Source of the DNA: Bradyrhizobium zhengyangense
Lineage (GTDB): Bacteria; Pseudomonadota; Alphaproteobacteria; Rhizobiales; Xanthobacteraceae
DNA length: 64,000 nt
Direction: 5' to 3'
Assembly: GCF_022012435.1 (NCBI RefSeq)
Contig: NZ_JAKLUA010000007.1
Span: 248,001 to 312,000 of the forward strand
Shown: in pieces, positions 18,961 through 26,416 of the stretch
How the letters are laid out: the number at the start of each line of letters is the position of its first letter
Numbering within the stretch: the stretch's first letter is position 1
Program-made: the position numbers and the translations under genes
Notes under the pieces: model-generated
The model's input: the letters and a program-made list of their open reading frames with translations, nothing else
Databases searched by the model: none
What the model was told of the DNA's origin: nothing

Positions 18961-19341
18961 ATGACCGATCAGTCCAATGGGCATTTCGAGATTCCGCCGG
19001 AGATGCGGAACATGGCGGAATCGAGCTTCAAACAGGCCCGCGACGCCTTCGAGAAACTGCTCGCCAATGCGGAGGCCGCCGCCGGCACGATGGAAGAGCG
19101 CGGCGCCTCGATGCGCGCCGGCGCCAAGGACATCGGCGCCCGCGCCCTCGCCTTCGCCGAGACCAATGTGCAGGCCTCGCTGAACTACGCCCAGTCGCTG
19201 GCCCACGCGAGGGATCTCACCGAGGTGATGCGGCTGCACGGCGACTACGTCCAGTCCCAGATGAAGACCTTGGCCGAGCAAGCCGGCGAAATCGGCCAGC
19301 TCGTCAGCCGCACCGCCATGGATGCGACGAAGAGGCATTGA
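18961..19341 (+). CDS. Phasin family protein (126 aa)
   Basis: Small helical protein of the phasin_2 type, expected to coat polyhydroxybutyrate granules. It is Ala-rich and amphipathic, with the usual pattern ARDAFEKLLANAEAAAGTMEERGASM near the middle and a C-terminal FAETNVQASLNYAQSLAHARDL block. Start ATG 18961 has AGGAGCAGCAGG upstream; the longer frame from 18805 reads through the leader. A second phasin gene lies 580 bp downstream, with palindromic repeats between. Confidence 0.87.
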   Translation: MTDQSNGHFEIPPEMRNMAESSFKQARDAFEKLLANAEAAAGTMEERGASMRAGAKDIGARALAFAETNVQASLNYAQSLAHARDLTEVMRLHGDYVQSQMKTLAEQAGEIGQLVSRTAMDATKRH

Positions 19342-19380
19342 GTGGGTGAGGCCCTCTGCGCACCCCAACGAAGGTCTGTT

Positions 19381-19523
19381 CCCTCCCCCCTTGTGGGGGA
19401 GGGCTAGGGAGAGGGGTAGCCCAGCAAAGACTGCCCGTTGCTGACGACGGCCGGCGGGTGCCCCACCGACAGAATCCCCGTGTGGCACCCCCCTCCCTGA
19501 CCCTCCCCCACAAGGGGGGAGGG
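19381..19523. repeat. Composite palindromic repeat pair (CCCTCCCCCC type)
   Basis: Left unit 19381-19417 and right unit about 19489-19523 are inverted copies of one sequence (CCCTCCCCCCTTGTGGGGGAGGG), each also a hairpin by itself, with about 70 bp between. This BIME-like arrangement recurs in the window. No gene is seen in 19342-19921 apart from these repeats. Confidence 0.65.
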
Positions 19524-19548
19524 AACGGAGAGACCGCCGTTTTTCTCC

Positions 19549-19663
19549 GTCATTCCGGGGCGCGCGTAGCGCGAGCCCGGAATCCATCCGGCAGCGAGGG
19601 CGGCAGAGGAATGGATTCTCAGATGCGCAATTGCGCACCATAGGTCGCGCTCCGCGGAATGAC
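19549..19663. repeat. Composite palindromic repeat (GTCATTCCGG type) with central GCGCAATTGCGC
   Basis: The outer arms GTCATTCCGG... (19549) and ...GCGGAATGAC (19663) are inverted, and inner ATCCAT/ATGGAT arms are too. The right half contains the palindrome TGCGCAATTGCGCA. The same architecture is found at 59502-59604 and, with different arms, at 27571-27696. Confidence 0.65.
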
Positions 19664-19921
19664 TTGCGTACCTCAACCCCCGGTTCCCCATCTCCCGGAA
19701 CTTCACCCCTAAGATTAAATTTTCGCAGCGCACCTCCGGATCACATTGCGCCGCACAATGTTGACATGTTAGTGAGCCACAGTACTGGCGCTGGACGAGC
19801 CGTCTTGTAGTTCTGCGTATCCAGTCTTCGTACCCGCCATTCAAAGAAGAAACGGCCCCGGTTGGCCCGGCGGGCGCGCCAGAAGGCTCACTCCATTTTT
19901 TCTTTAGCGTGAGGGACCAAC

Positions 19922-20353
19922 ATGACAGGTGCGACTGATCCGTTTTCTGCCTCGATCATCCCGTTCGAGGTTCCCGAGCAGGTGCGCGCATTCGCCGAAA
20001 AGGGCGTTTCGCAGGCCCGCGAGAACTACGCCAAGTTCAAGGACGCGGCTGAGACCCACAACGGCACCATCGAGGCCGTGTTCGCCTCCGCCCAGAAGGG
20101 TGCGAACGAGTACACCGCCAAGCTGATGGAATTCGCCAAGGCCAACACCACGGCCCACATGGATTTCACCCAAGAGCTGCTCGGCATGAAGTCGCCGACC
20201 GATGCGTTCCAGCTCTGGACCGGCCACGCCAAGACCCAGCTCGAGACCTTGCAGGCCCAGGCCAAGGAGCTGTTCGAGATCGCCCAGCGTTCCGCCAGTG
20301 CGACCGCCGAGCCGATCAAGGCCTCCGCCTCGAAGTTCTACCCCGCCGCCTGA
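19922..20353 (+). CDS. Phasin family protein (143 aa)
   Basis: Helical phasin with the family features FEVPEQVRAFAEKGVSQARENYAKFKDAAE at the N-terminus and a central NTTAHMDFTQELLGMKSPTDAFQLW block, followed by an Ala-rich tail SATAEPIKASASKFYP. It is expected on the surface of polyhydroxybutyrate granules. The start has GTGAGGGACCAAC upstream. It is followed closely by an intrinsic terminator and stands as its own transcript. It is not a close copy of the phasin at 18961. Confidence 0.9.
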   Translation: MTGATDPFSASIIPFEVPEQVRAFAEKGVSQARENYAKFKDAAETHNGTIEAVFASAQKGANEYTAKLMEFAKANTTAHMDFTQELLGMKSPTDAFQLWTGHAKTQLETLQAQAKELFEIAQRSASATAEPIKASASKFYPAA

Positions 20354-20380
20354 TCTCAACGGCGGATCGATCCAATTAAG

Positions 20381-20408
20381 AAACCCGGGCCTAGGGCCCG
20401 GGTTTTTC
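20381..20408 (+). terminator. Intrinsic terminator after second phasin
   Basis: AAACCCGGGCC (20381-20391) pairs with GGCCCGGGTTT (20395-20405) followed by TT. It lies 28 bp after the phasin stop. Confidence 0.85.
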
Positions 20409-20410
20409 TT

Positions 20411-20563
20411 CACCTCTCCCGCAGGGAGAGGTCGGATTGCATCGAAGATGCAATCCGGGTGAGGGGTTCTGCTCTCACTGGGTGCCGCGCCCCCTCACCC
20501 GGATCGCTCCGGCGCGCAATTGCGCGCCAAGCAATCCGACCTCTCCCCTGCGGGGGAGAGGTG
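20411..20563. repeat. Composite palindromic repeat with two inverted CACCTCTCCC units
   Basis: Two copies of a 55-75-bp unit in inverted order. Outer arms CACCTCTCCC...GCAGGG.AGAGGTCGGATTGC and inner arms ATCCGGGTGAGGGG are shared. The centre of the unit differs: the left has GCATCGAAGATGC, the right an 18-bp perfect palindrome GGCGCGCAATTGCGCGCC (20511-20528). Each unit is itself a strong hairpin. Confidence 0.7.
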
Positions 20564-20731
20564 AATCACCGAAAGCCGGCCGAAATCCGAAGGATTTATC
20601 GCGCCGAAGAGCGCCAAATAACGGGTTTTGCGGCCTTGCCAAAAACCCCCGTTGCACCTAGTTTCCGCCCCGTCCAGCCCCCTTAGGCAGCAGGCCTTTT
20701 CAGGCAGCCCCAAGGCGCGGCTCGCAAGGAT

Positions 20732-20808
20732 GCAGTTGTAGCTCAGTTGGTTAGAGCGCCTGTCTGTGGAACAGGAGGTCGGTGGTTCGAGCCCACCCAA
20801 CTGTACCA
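20732..20808 (+). tRNA. tRNA-His (GTG anticodon)
   Basis: 77-nt cloverleaf with encoded CCA. Acceptor GCAGTTG pairs with CAACTGT (G1:U72 at the end), the D-arm contains GTTGGTTA, the anticodon stem is CCTGT/ACAGG with anticodon GTG at 20766-20768, and the T-arm is GGTGG TTCGAGC CCACC. The discriminator base is A, and the base before G1 is T, so no G-1 is encoded; this is the known divergent tRNA-His type of Rhizobiales and relatives. A toxin-antitoxin pair begins 90 bp downstream on the other strand. Confidence 0.95.
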
Positions 20809-20897
20809 GCGCTGTATCTTCGAAGCGATCGAGCTGAAACCTACGTCGATAGTCGCGGGCACGCGCGCACAAACCCCTGCTGGCCGGGCAGAAGGGA

Positions 20898-21284
20898 CTA
20901 CGCCTGAGCCTTGGCCAATTCATACGGGGAGGCGAGTAGCGCAATGGGTATATGCCATTCAGCGCTGATTGTGCGGATCATATCGAGCGTCAACGGGCGC
21001 ACGCGATTCAGGATCTCGGACGCGCGATTCCGTCCGATGAGTTCGCTGAGGCCAGCCTGGGTTTTTCCCATGGATTGAATCGCGAACTCCAGGACCTCCA
21101 CTGGATCGACATGCGGAATTTCGAAGTGCGCGTCCTCGTACTGTCGGACGAGAGTTGCGAGCACCTCGAACCTGTCGCTCTCAGGCGTGCCGATTGCTGG
21201 CTGAGCCTCGAAATAACGAGTCACCTCGCCAATCGCCCAGTTGTAGTCATCTTCGTTATGGAGAGGCCGAACATCCATCATCAC
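20898..21284 (-). CDS. higA: HigA-type antitoxin, HTH regulator
   Basis: 128-aa antitoxin of the COG5499 type. The N-terminal part (DVRPLHNEDDYNWAIGEV) is characteristic, and the C-terminal half carries an XRE-like helix-turn-helix (GKTQAGLSELIGRNRASEILNRVRPLTLDMI). It neutralises the HigB toxin encoded immediately upstream and represses the operon. Its ATG overlaps the end of the toxin gene by 4 bp (ATGA), giving translational coupling. Toxin-first order is typical for higBA. Confidence 0.88.
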   Translation of the reverse strand: MMMDVRPLHNEDDYNWAIGEVTRYFEAQPAIGTPESDRFEVLATLVRQYEDAHFEIPHVDPVEVLEFAIQSMGKTQAGLSELIGRNRASEILNRVRPLTLDMIRTISAEWHIPIALLASPYELAKAQA

Positions 21285-21583
21285 ACCGTCTCCGCATCTA
21301 TCTTGTCGTAGTCGTCGTGCGTACCGACGAACTTGATGAGCGCGGTTTTGTGCAGGTACGCAAAGTGGGCGATGAGGCGGTACTTATTTCCACCAATGTC
21401 GAAGATAGCTCTGTTGTCTCCGACAAAGTCCACATTCGCACCGAACGCCCTCTTCAAATCCGCGGGCGAGCCCCAAGTCCCCCTGGAAACGACTTGATAC
21501 CAGGTGCTGAGAGGCTTCTCGGCGTCTGGATGTCGCTCCCAAAAGTCCCTTAGCGCCTTCCTGGCTATTACGTTCATCGCCAT
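21281..21583 (-). CDS. higB: HigB-type mRNA interferase toxin
   Basis: About 100-aa RelE-superfamily toxin that cleaves mRNA on the ribosome. It begins MNVIARKALRDFWERHP and contains the family blocks WGSPADLKRAF and GGNKYRLIAHFAYLHKTALIKFVGTHDDYDKID. The start is at 21583 or 21577 (MNV..., the family N-terminus); both lie just behind the operator pair, and the leader is very short. The operon lies directly behind tRNA-His, in an accessory stretch. Confidence 0.88.
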   Translation of the reverse strand: MAMNVIARKALRDFWERHPDAEKPLSTWYQVVSRGTWGSPADLKRAFGANVDFVGDNRAIFDIGGNKYRLIAHFAYLHKTALIKFVGTHDDYDKIDAETV

Positions 21584-21590
21584 AACATGT

Positions 21591-21629
21591 TCCCAAAATG
21601 GGATCAAATCAATATTCCCAGAACGGGAA
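21591..21629. promoter_or_regulatory. Two operator palindromes of the higBA operon
   Basis: TCCCA AAA TGGGA (21591-21603) and TTCCC AGAAC GGGAA (21615-21629) are two palindromes with similar half-sites, centred 25 bp apart, immediately before the toxin start. They fit autoregulation by HigA. Confidence 0.6.
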
Positions 21630-21717
21630 CAAACTCTGGCCCATTCCGCCTGAATTTGACCGGCCCCAACGAGTTTCGGGCCCGTGTGCGGGCGGTCTTT
21701 GCAATTTTAGGAAGCTC

Positions 21718-21931
21718 GTAGGATGGGTTGAGCCCTTGCGAAACCCATCTCTTCTTAGCCGCCGTTCTTCGTAAGCGCGATATGATGCCTCAGCGACGGC
21801 AGCTTCCGCCCCGCCAGATTTACCCTGAAGGGAGCATCCACCCGGAACGAAGTTACGACAGCACGCTTTCAAGATCTGACGTTACGACGAAACAGGTTAG
21901 ATGGGTTCGCAAGGGCTCAACCCATCCTACG
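21718..21931. repeat. MITE-like element with long terminal inverted repeats
   Basis: The arms at 21718-21750 and 21899-21931 are inverted copies over about 33 of 34 bases (core GGATGGGTTGAGCCCTTGCG), with one single-base gap. The interior of about 150 bp has no convincing gene. The arm sequence belongs to the GGATGGGTT..AACCCATCC class of rhizobial dispersed repeats. Between the higBA operator and the gene at 22070 nothing else is seen. Confidence 0.55.
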
Positions 21932-22069
21932 CGCTCAGCGGATCGCCCGAATTTTTTGGCTCTTTTTTGGCTCGTCGAAGCAAAGCGCTTTGAAGGAAGG
22001 AATTTCTGCGAGCGCATGTATGCTGCCTATGCCAGCAGAAGCGGATACTTCTGGCGAGCGGGAATTTGC

Positions 22070-22666
22070 ATGGACTTGTGGGGAATTATCGGCGGTCTCG
22101 GCGTCGGGGGACTGCTCGGCACGATCGCCACTCAGTGGGCGATCGGCCAGCGCGAGCAAGCCGCGCGACGTGTCGCCTTCAAAAAACAGCAGCTCGAAGA
22201 GTTCTACGGCCCGCTGCTCGCGGCGCACAAGGAGATCAGGGCGCGAAGCGAACTGCGCGTGAAGCTGCAGAACGCGCTCGACGGCCAGCATAGTGAGGCG
22301 ATGTTGGAGGCAGCAGCGTCAGGTGGCGGCGCGGGGCGGGACGATCGGATCAACGCGGCAACCGATACCCACGTGCCGGCGATTCTCACCAACATTCAGG
22401 ACGAGGGGCAGACGTTCCGCGACGTGCTGATGCCGCGCTACCGCAGCATGATCGACATTTTTCGCGACAAGATGTGGCTCGCCGAGCCGGAGACGCGCGA
22501 CTACTTCGGCCAGCTCGTTGAGTTCGTCGATGTATGGGACAAGATCCTGGACAACAAGCTGCCCCGCTCGGTCGCGCCCGCGATCAGCCACACCGAGGCA
22601 AACTTGGCGCCGTTCTACACGCACCTTCAGGAGGTACACGATCGGCTTCGCCGCGAGATCAGTTGA
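22070..22666 (+). CDS. Membrane-anchored hypothetical protein
   Basis: 198-aa protein with an N-terminal membrane segment of the Gly-rich kind (LWGIIGGLGVGGLLGTIATQW, shown in part) followed by a cytoplasmic, helical, charged region. No known domain is recognised. The ATG at 22070 follows GAGCGGGA and begins exactly at the membrane helix; the frame is open further upstream through the MITE-like repeat, which I do not consider coding. It lies in the accessory stretch after tRNA-His. Confidence 0.65.
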   Translation: MDLWGIIGGLGVGGLLGTIATQWAIGQREQAARRVAFKKQQLEEFYGPLLAAHKEIRARSELRVKLQNALDGQHSEAMLEAAASGGGAGRDDRINAATDTHVPAILTNIQDEGQTFRDVLMPRYRSMIDIFRDKMWLAEPETRDYFGQLVEFVDVWDKILDNKLPRSVAPAISHTEANLAPFYTHLQEVHDRLRREIS

Positions 22667-22746
22667 TATCGCCAGCCAACAGCACCGGCCGACACCAAAC
22701 CGCCACAAACCGGCCCACGATTCCAGCGTCCGCAAAGGAGGCTCCG

Positions 22747-23271
22747 ATGCCGCTTGCCGTGCTTGTCGAAGGTTTGGAAAGTAACCCGATCGTCCTGCTC
22801 GACCCTATCCTGTTGAAAGGCGAAGACTTGCCGGGACAGCTCGACGCTGCACTGGACGCGTATAATGCGGCGCACGTTGTGAGCAGGGCTACCAGTGCGC
22901 TCCTGTGGTACGACGACAGGCCGAACCAGACCTTCGAATACTTCCGCGACGAACGAGCGGTGAGAGCGCAGAGATTCCGCGAGACGATCTCTCTAACGGG
23001 CTTTCACACCTGCTCCAGCGGCCGGCGATACTGGTACTACGGAAAGTGCGTCGGGTGGTTGCCCGGAAAACGTACTTACTGGGAGGCTCGCCTCTTTCAT
23101 CACGACAAGAAATTCGTGTTTGATGGTCCGCTCACCAGCCTGGATGTACTCGCCAAGTTCGATGGAGAATTTCTTGGCATGGACCTTGATGTGGGAATGC
23201 TGAAGGCACTCGCGGAGCCGCAGCTCTTTGAGGCTATCGAGGACTGGGACCGCAAGCTTGAGGTGAAGTAG
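22747..23271 (+). CDS. Hypothetical protein (174 aa)
   Basis: The ATG at 22747 is preceded by a perfect AAAGGAGG ribosome site, so expression is likely. The protein is soluble, with a central aromatic/Cys region (GFHTCSSGRRYWYYGKCVGW) and an acidic C-terminus. No family is recognised. It follows the membrane-anchored protein gene by 80 bp on the same strand, and a hairpin shared with the minus-strand micro-gene lies just downstream. Confidence 0.65.
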   Translation: MPLAVLVEGLESNPIVLLDPILLKGEDLPGQLDAALDAYNAAHVVSRATSALLWYDDRPNQTFEYFRDERAVRAQRFRETISLTGFHTCSSGRRYWYYGKCVGWLPGKRTYWEARLFHHDKKFVFDGPLTSLDVLAKFDGEFLGMDLDVGMLKALAEPQLFEAIEDWDRKLEVK

Positions 23272-23275
23272 CGGC

Positions 23276-23314
23276 AAAAAAAGAAAAGGCACCCTGTTTC
23301 CAGAGTGCCTTCCC
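23276..23314 (-). terminator. Terminator hairpin between convergent genes
   Basis: AAGGCAC (about 23286-23292) pairs with GTGCCTT (about 23305-23311). Read on the minus strand it is followed by TTTTCTTTTTTT, a strong intrinsic terminator placed directly behind the minus-strand small gene ending at 23316. It may also serve the plus-strand gene ending at 23271. Confidence 0.7.
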
Positions 23315-23315
23315 T

Positions 23316-23432
23316 TTAGAACAGCCGTGTCAGTAAGGCCACCATCGAAGCGAGATGCAGATTGCATCCGAAACCGAGACGGTAAGTCTTACCGCAGGGC
23401 TCACTGGCTTCGAGATAGAGAAAGACGCCCAT
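23316..23432 (-). CDS. Micro-protein, 38 aa, unknown
   Basis: A 38-codon frame starting at 23432 with AAGGAGG placed 5-6 nt before the ATG, and a TAA directly followed by an intrinsic terminator on the same strand. Its start reads MGVFLYLEASEPCGK and it ends ASMVALLTRLF; it contains two Cys. The combination of ideal ribosome site and terminator supports a real gene, although coding statistics for so short a frame are weak. The in-frame ATG further upstream (from 23549) lacks a ribosome site. Function unknown. Confidence 0.55.
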   Translation of the reverse strand: MGVFLYLEASEPCGKTYRLGFGCNLHLASMVALLTRLF

Positions 23433-23657
23433 AGGCACCTCCTTCATCTCTCCGCACGAGGGTCCCTTTCGGTACGTGCCTTCGTGCAGGTTAGGCCAGC
23501 AGTCGGGGATTTTTTGTTGAGTGCACTGGTGATCCCCAACACGCTGCACGTATTTCAGTATTCGCTAACACCATAGAAAAACTTTACGGCGAATCCGGGG
23601 CGGAAACGGTTAGCGCTTGGTCAAGCGAGCAAAGGCGGACGAAGCATTGGCGTTGAG

Positions 23658-23936
23658 CTATCTGGTGTTGAACAAGCGTTTGACGGACTTGCTGAGCCCG
23701 GCGCCGAGCGCATCAGCAAGCCTCGTGGCTGAAGTGAAGATGATGATGCCGCCCGGCACAGTGATAAAAAGCAGTGGCGAGTGTTCGGGCGCGACGCTCC
23801 AGCCCATGTAAGTGCCGATCCACACGGGCAAGTTGGTAGAGGTCACCAAGCCCTTGAGCGTGATGTGAAAGGGCGGTGAGCGTTCTATGACGATAGGTTG
23901 GTTGATGACGTGTTCAACGATGTCCGTGTTTTTCAT
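23658..23936 (-). CDS. Hypothetical protein (92 aa)
   Basis: A short protein with one hydrophobic region (SPLLFITVPGGIIIFTSAT) and a basic C-terminus ending VKRLFNTR. Codon use looks coding and lower in GC than the core genes. No family is recognised and no strong ribosome site is seen before the ATG. It is in the accessory block, on the same strand as the micro-protein at 23316. Confidence 0.5.
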   Translation of the reverse strand: MKNTDIVEHVINQPIVIERSPPFHITLKGLVTSTNLPVWIGTYMGWSVAPEHSPLLFITVPGGIIIFTSATRLADALGAGLSKSVKRLFNTR

Positions 23937-24040
23937 CGAACGTTCCGGACGTGATTACGGTGACAGTGCACAGAATTCCCTGTCGTGCCGGTCACGGTTA
24001 TTCGTTATTGGCCATGCAGCCGAACACCTGGGCGATCTCA

Positions 24041-24946
24041 TCACCCACTTACGACCGACATCTCGCCCGTATCCAAACCGATCCGCACAGAGGTGCCGGC
24101 CGGCCGCATCTCTCCAGCGATTGCGAATGGTTCGGCGAGCTGTGAGACGACGGTGCCGCCCATTACCTCGAAGCTCCCGCTGTTCAACGGCACACCGCGA
24201 AGGACGATCGTCTGGCCGTGTCCCGAGCGGATGCGCACCAGCCGCCCGTCACTGGCAACCTCCAGCGTGACTCCGACTGGGGCCGTCGTGTCCAGCATCG
24301 GGATGTAGGCTTCGCTCGCCGAGAGAAGAAAGCTCCAGGGCTCCACGTCGTTGCCGCGCCGGATCGTCGTCTGGTCTGGCAGCTTCAGCCCGAGCAGCTC
24401 GTGCGGCGCACCGAGCGTGAAGCGGTGGAGTATACCGGCCTTGTCGAACAGAACGCCGCCGAAGCGGTCGTTTGCGTAGGGTCCACCCTTGCATGGCAAT
24501 CCGTCGATGATTTGATAGCCGTGGAGATCGCCTCCCCAATGCGTGACGTCATTGCCCTGTCTCTTCCACGGCTTGAGCGTTCCCGTGAGCCGCATGCCGA
24601 GGATCTCGATCACGTGCGGCAGCTCGATCAATACGACGATGGAATGCGCCTTGTCGGCGAACTGGATCTTGCTGCCGGCCGGTAAAGGTAAATCAGCGAT
24701 GGTCTCGCCGATCTCGAGAGTGCGCCAGTATTTTTTTGCGTCGTAGCTCTGGTAAAGATACAGGGCGCCGGCCGCGGGAAATGGCAATGTCAGAAAGGCG
24801 GCGCAAGCGATCAATACAAAGCGCAGTCCGCCGATCCAGGGCGAGCCATACCAGGCCGAAAATGCCAACGCGAACGCCAGCGGTATGGTCACGAACCAAT
24901 TGTTGACGACGGCATATCCGAACAGAAGCGGCCATGGCAGGCGCAA
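24041..24946 (-). CDS. Hypothetical membrane protein (301 aa)
   Basis: Two N-terminal hydrophobic segments (about 8-32 and 40-63; WFVTIPLAFALAFSAWYG and FVLIACAAFLTLPFPAAGALYL) are followed by a beta-rich soluble domain with repeated short strands (LPLPAGSKIQFADKAHSIVV, LEVASDGRLVRIRSGHGQ). I recognise no domain. It is probably anchored in the inner membrane with its C-terminal domain on one face. It is a single gene in the accessory stretch. Confidence 0.65.
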   Translation of the reverse strand: MRLPWPLLFGYAVVNNWFVTIPLAFALAFSAWYGSPWIGGLRFVLIACAAFLTLPFPAAGALYLYQSYDAKKYWRTLEIGETIADLPLPAGSKIQFADKAHSIVVLIELPHVIEILGMRLTGTLKPWKRQGNDVTHWGGDLHGYQIIDGLPCKGGPYANDRFGGVLFDKAGILHRFTLGAPHELLGLKLPDQTTIRRGNDVEPWSFLLSASEAYIPMLDTTAPVGVTLEVASDGRLVRIRSGHGQTIVLRGVPLNSGSFEVMGGTVVSQLAEPFAIAGEMRPAGTSVRIGLDTGEMSVVSG

Positions 24947-25129
24947 GATCCGTCTCCGTCCGTTCCATCATCGACCGAGCGCAAGATAGCGGGCGCTGTG
25001 CCATCAGCAACGCGCGCATGCAGCCAATTTGTCGACGACAGATCAGTCCCGGTTCAAGCGTGATTGCCGGATCGAGAACCCTAAACTCCCGATCCTCCCG
25101 ACCACGCGCAAACGCTGGCTAAATCCGAT

Positions 25130-25489
25130 TTACCCACCTTCGCCACGATCGCCAACAATTCGCACCAGCTCCACGTCGAGCTTCAGCCCAGGCGATTGCT
25201 TCGCAAATCCCGTGCACAACGTCGACGAGCCATCCACCGACCGCCCCGACACCACGACGTCGATTTCATCCAGTCCAAAGACCCCGGGCGGCCCCGGCGA
25301 TACGCGTCGGGCGGAAAGGCTGGCTTTGAAGTGCTCGCCCTGCTGCGTCCAGTGTCCCGCATAAGCAAAGGTGGAATCGCCGCCGGCGAGTGTCCCGTCA
25401 GGGCCGAACTCGACCACACCAGCGCCTTCGCCGACCGGCGTCTTGAACCAAACGGAATATCTGCCCGGGGTGATCACGCGAGCCACCAC
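25130..25489 (-). CDS. GrlR-like small regulatory/hypothetical protein
   Basis: 119-aa protein whose layout (GRYSVWFKTPVGEGAGVVEFGPDGTLAGGDSTFAYAGHW in brief: FKTP.GEGAGVV..GGDS..Y.G.W) matches the GrlR fold known from type III secretion negative regulators, here away from any secretion genes. In enterobacteria GrlR binds the activator GrlA. In soil alphaproteobacteria the role is unknown. Single gene; 237 bp of unremarkable sequence separate it from tenA. Confidence 0.6.
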   Translation of the reverse strand: MVARVITPGRYSVWFKTPVGEGAGVVEFGPDGTLAGGDSTFAYAGHWTQQGEHFKASLSARRVSPGPPGVFGLDEIDVVVSGRSVDGSSTLCTGFAKQSPGLKLDVELVRIVGDRGEGG

Positions 25490-25726
25490 AGATGCGGTCT
25501 TCCGGCCGAGTTGAGCCAGACTAAAATGGCTATCGCGTGGCGCGCGGAGGTCCTGCTGCGCCTGCAGGGACTCCGGTGACAGTGCACCAAACGCTCGACG
25601 CGGGGAGTGCCCTGTCCGGAACGCATTTCAATGCCAGTTTCGTGCGCGGCACCGTAGCTCCTCAGGTAGCAATGCGATATCGGTAGCGAGCCAAAGACGT
25701 TCTTGGCAAGCCAGGCGGGAAAGATC

Positions 25727-26401
25727 GTGAGTTTCTTCGAGCGTCTCAAGACGGAAGCATCCGCTGAGTGGCGGGCCTACACCGAGCATCCCTTCACGAA
25801 CGGGTTGGCAGACGGCTCGCTCCCCGAAGCGGCGTTCCGTCACTACCTCGTTCAGGATTATCTGTTCCTCATCGAGTTTGCCCGCGCCTACGCGCTCGCG
25901 GTCTACAAGTCGCCCAGACTTGCCGACATGCGTGAAGCCGCGGCCGGCCTGTCGGCCATCCTCGATGTCGAGATGGACCTGCATGTGAAGCTCTGCGCCG
26001 GCTGGGGTCTATCCCCTGATGACCTTGAACAGGCCCCGCCGGCGGCCGAGATGCTGGCCTATACACGCTACGTGTTAGATGCGGGAATGCGCGGCGATCT
26101 GCTGGCGCTCAAGGTGGCGCTTGCTCCTTGCGTGATCGGCTACGCGGAGATCGCAACGCGGCTCGCCTCGCTCCCCCTCGCGGACGCACCGACGAACGCC
26201 TATCGCGTCTGGATCGCCGAGTACGCCGGCGCGCCGTACCAGGAGGTCGCTGCCAAAGCGCGGGCGCATATGGAGCATCTTGCCGATCTCTACGCCACGC
26301 CGGCCCGCGAGGCCGAGCTGATTGCGATCTTCAAGGAAGCCACCCGGCTCGAGGCAGACTTCTGGGAGATGGCTTGGCGCGTGGGCCCAAGTGCTGAATA
26401 G
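25727..26401 (+). CDS. tenA: TenA family aminopyrimidine aminohydrolase
   Basis: 224-aa TenA/thiaminase II enzyme, which hydrolyses aminopyrimidine breakdown products so that the thiamine pyrimidine can be salvaged. Catalytic Cys is residue 135 (LAPCVIGY), the same number as in Bacillus subtilis TenA; a C-terminal Glu (EADFWEMAW) corresponds to the acid residue. The GTG at 25727 is chosen as start (product begins MSFFERL, with GGGAAAG upstream); the longer TTG start at 25703 would add eight atypical residues. No thiamine riboswitch or other thi gene is visible nearby. It converges with the AEC gene 15 bp away. Confidence 0.9.
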   Translation: MSFFERLKTEASAEWRAYTEHPFTNGLADGSLPEAAFRHYLVQDYLFLIEFARAYALAVYKSPRLADMREAAAGLSAILDVEMDLHVKLCAGWGLSPDDLEQAPPAAEMLAYTRYVLDAGMRGDLLALKVALAPCVIGYAEIATRLASLPLADAPTNAYRVWIAEYAGAPYQEVAAKARAHMEHLADLYATPAREAELIAIFKEATRLEADFWEMAWRVGPSAE

Positions 26402-26416
26402 CGGTTTCGGTAGTCG

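Noticed and set aside
20732..25700. Integrated element bounded by a tRNA-His direct repeat
   Set aside because: No second copy of the tRNA 3' end and no integrase gene were found by reading.
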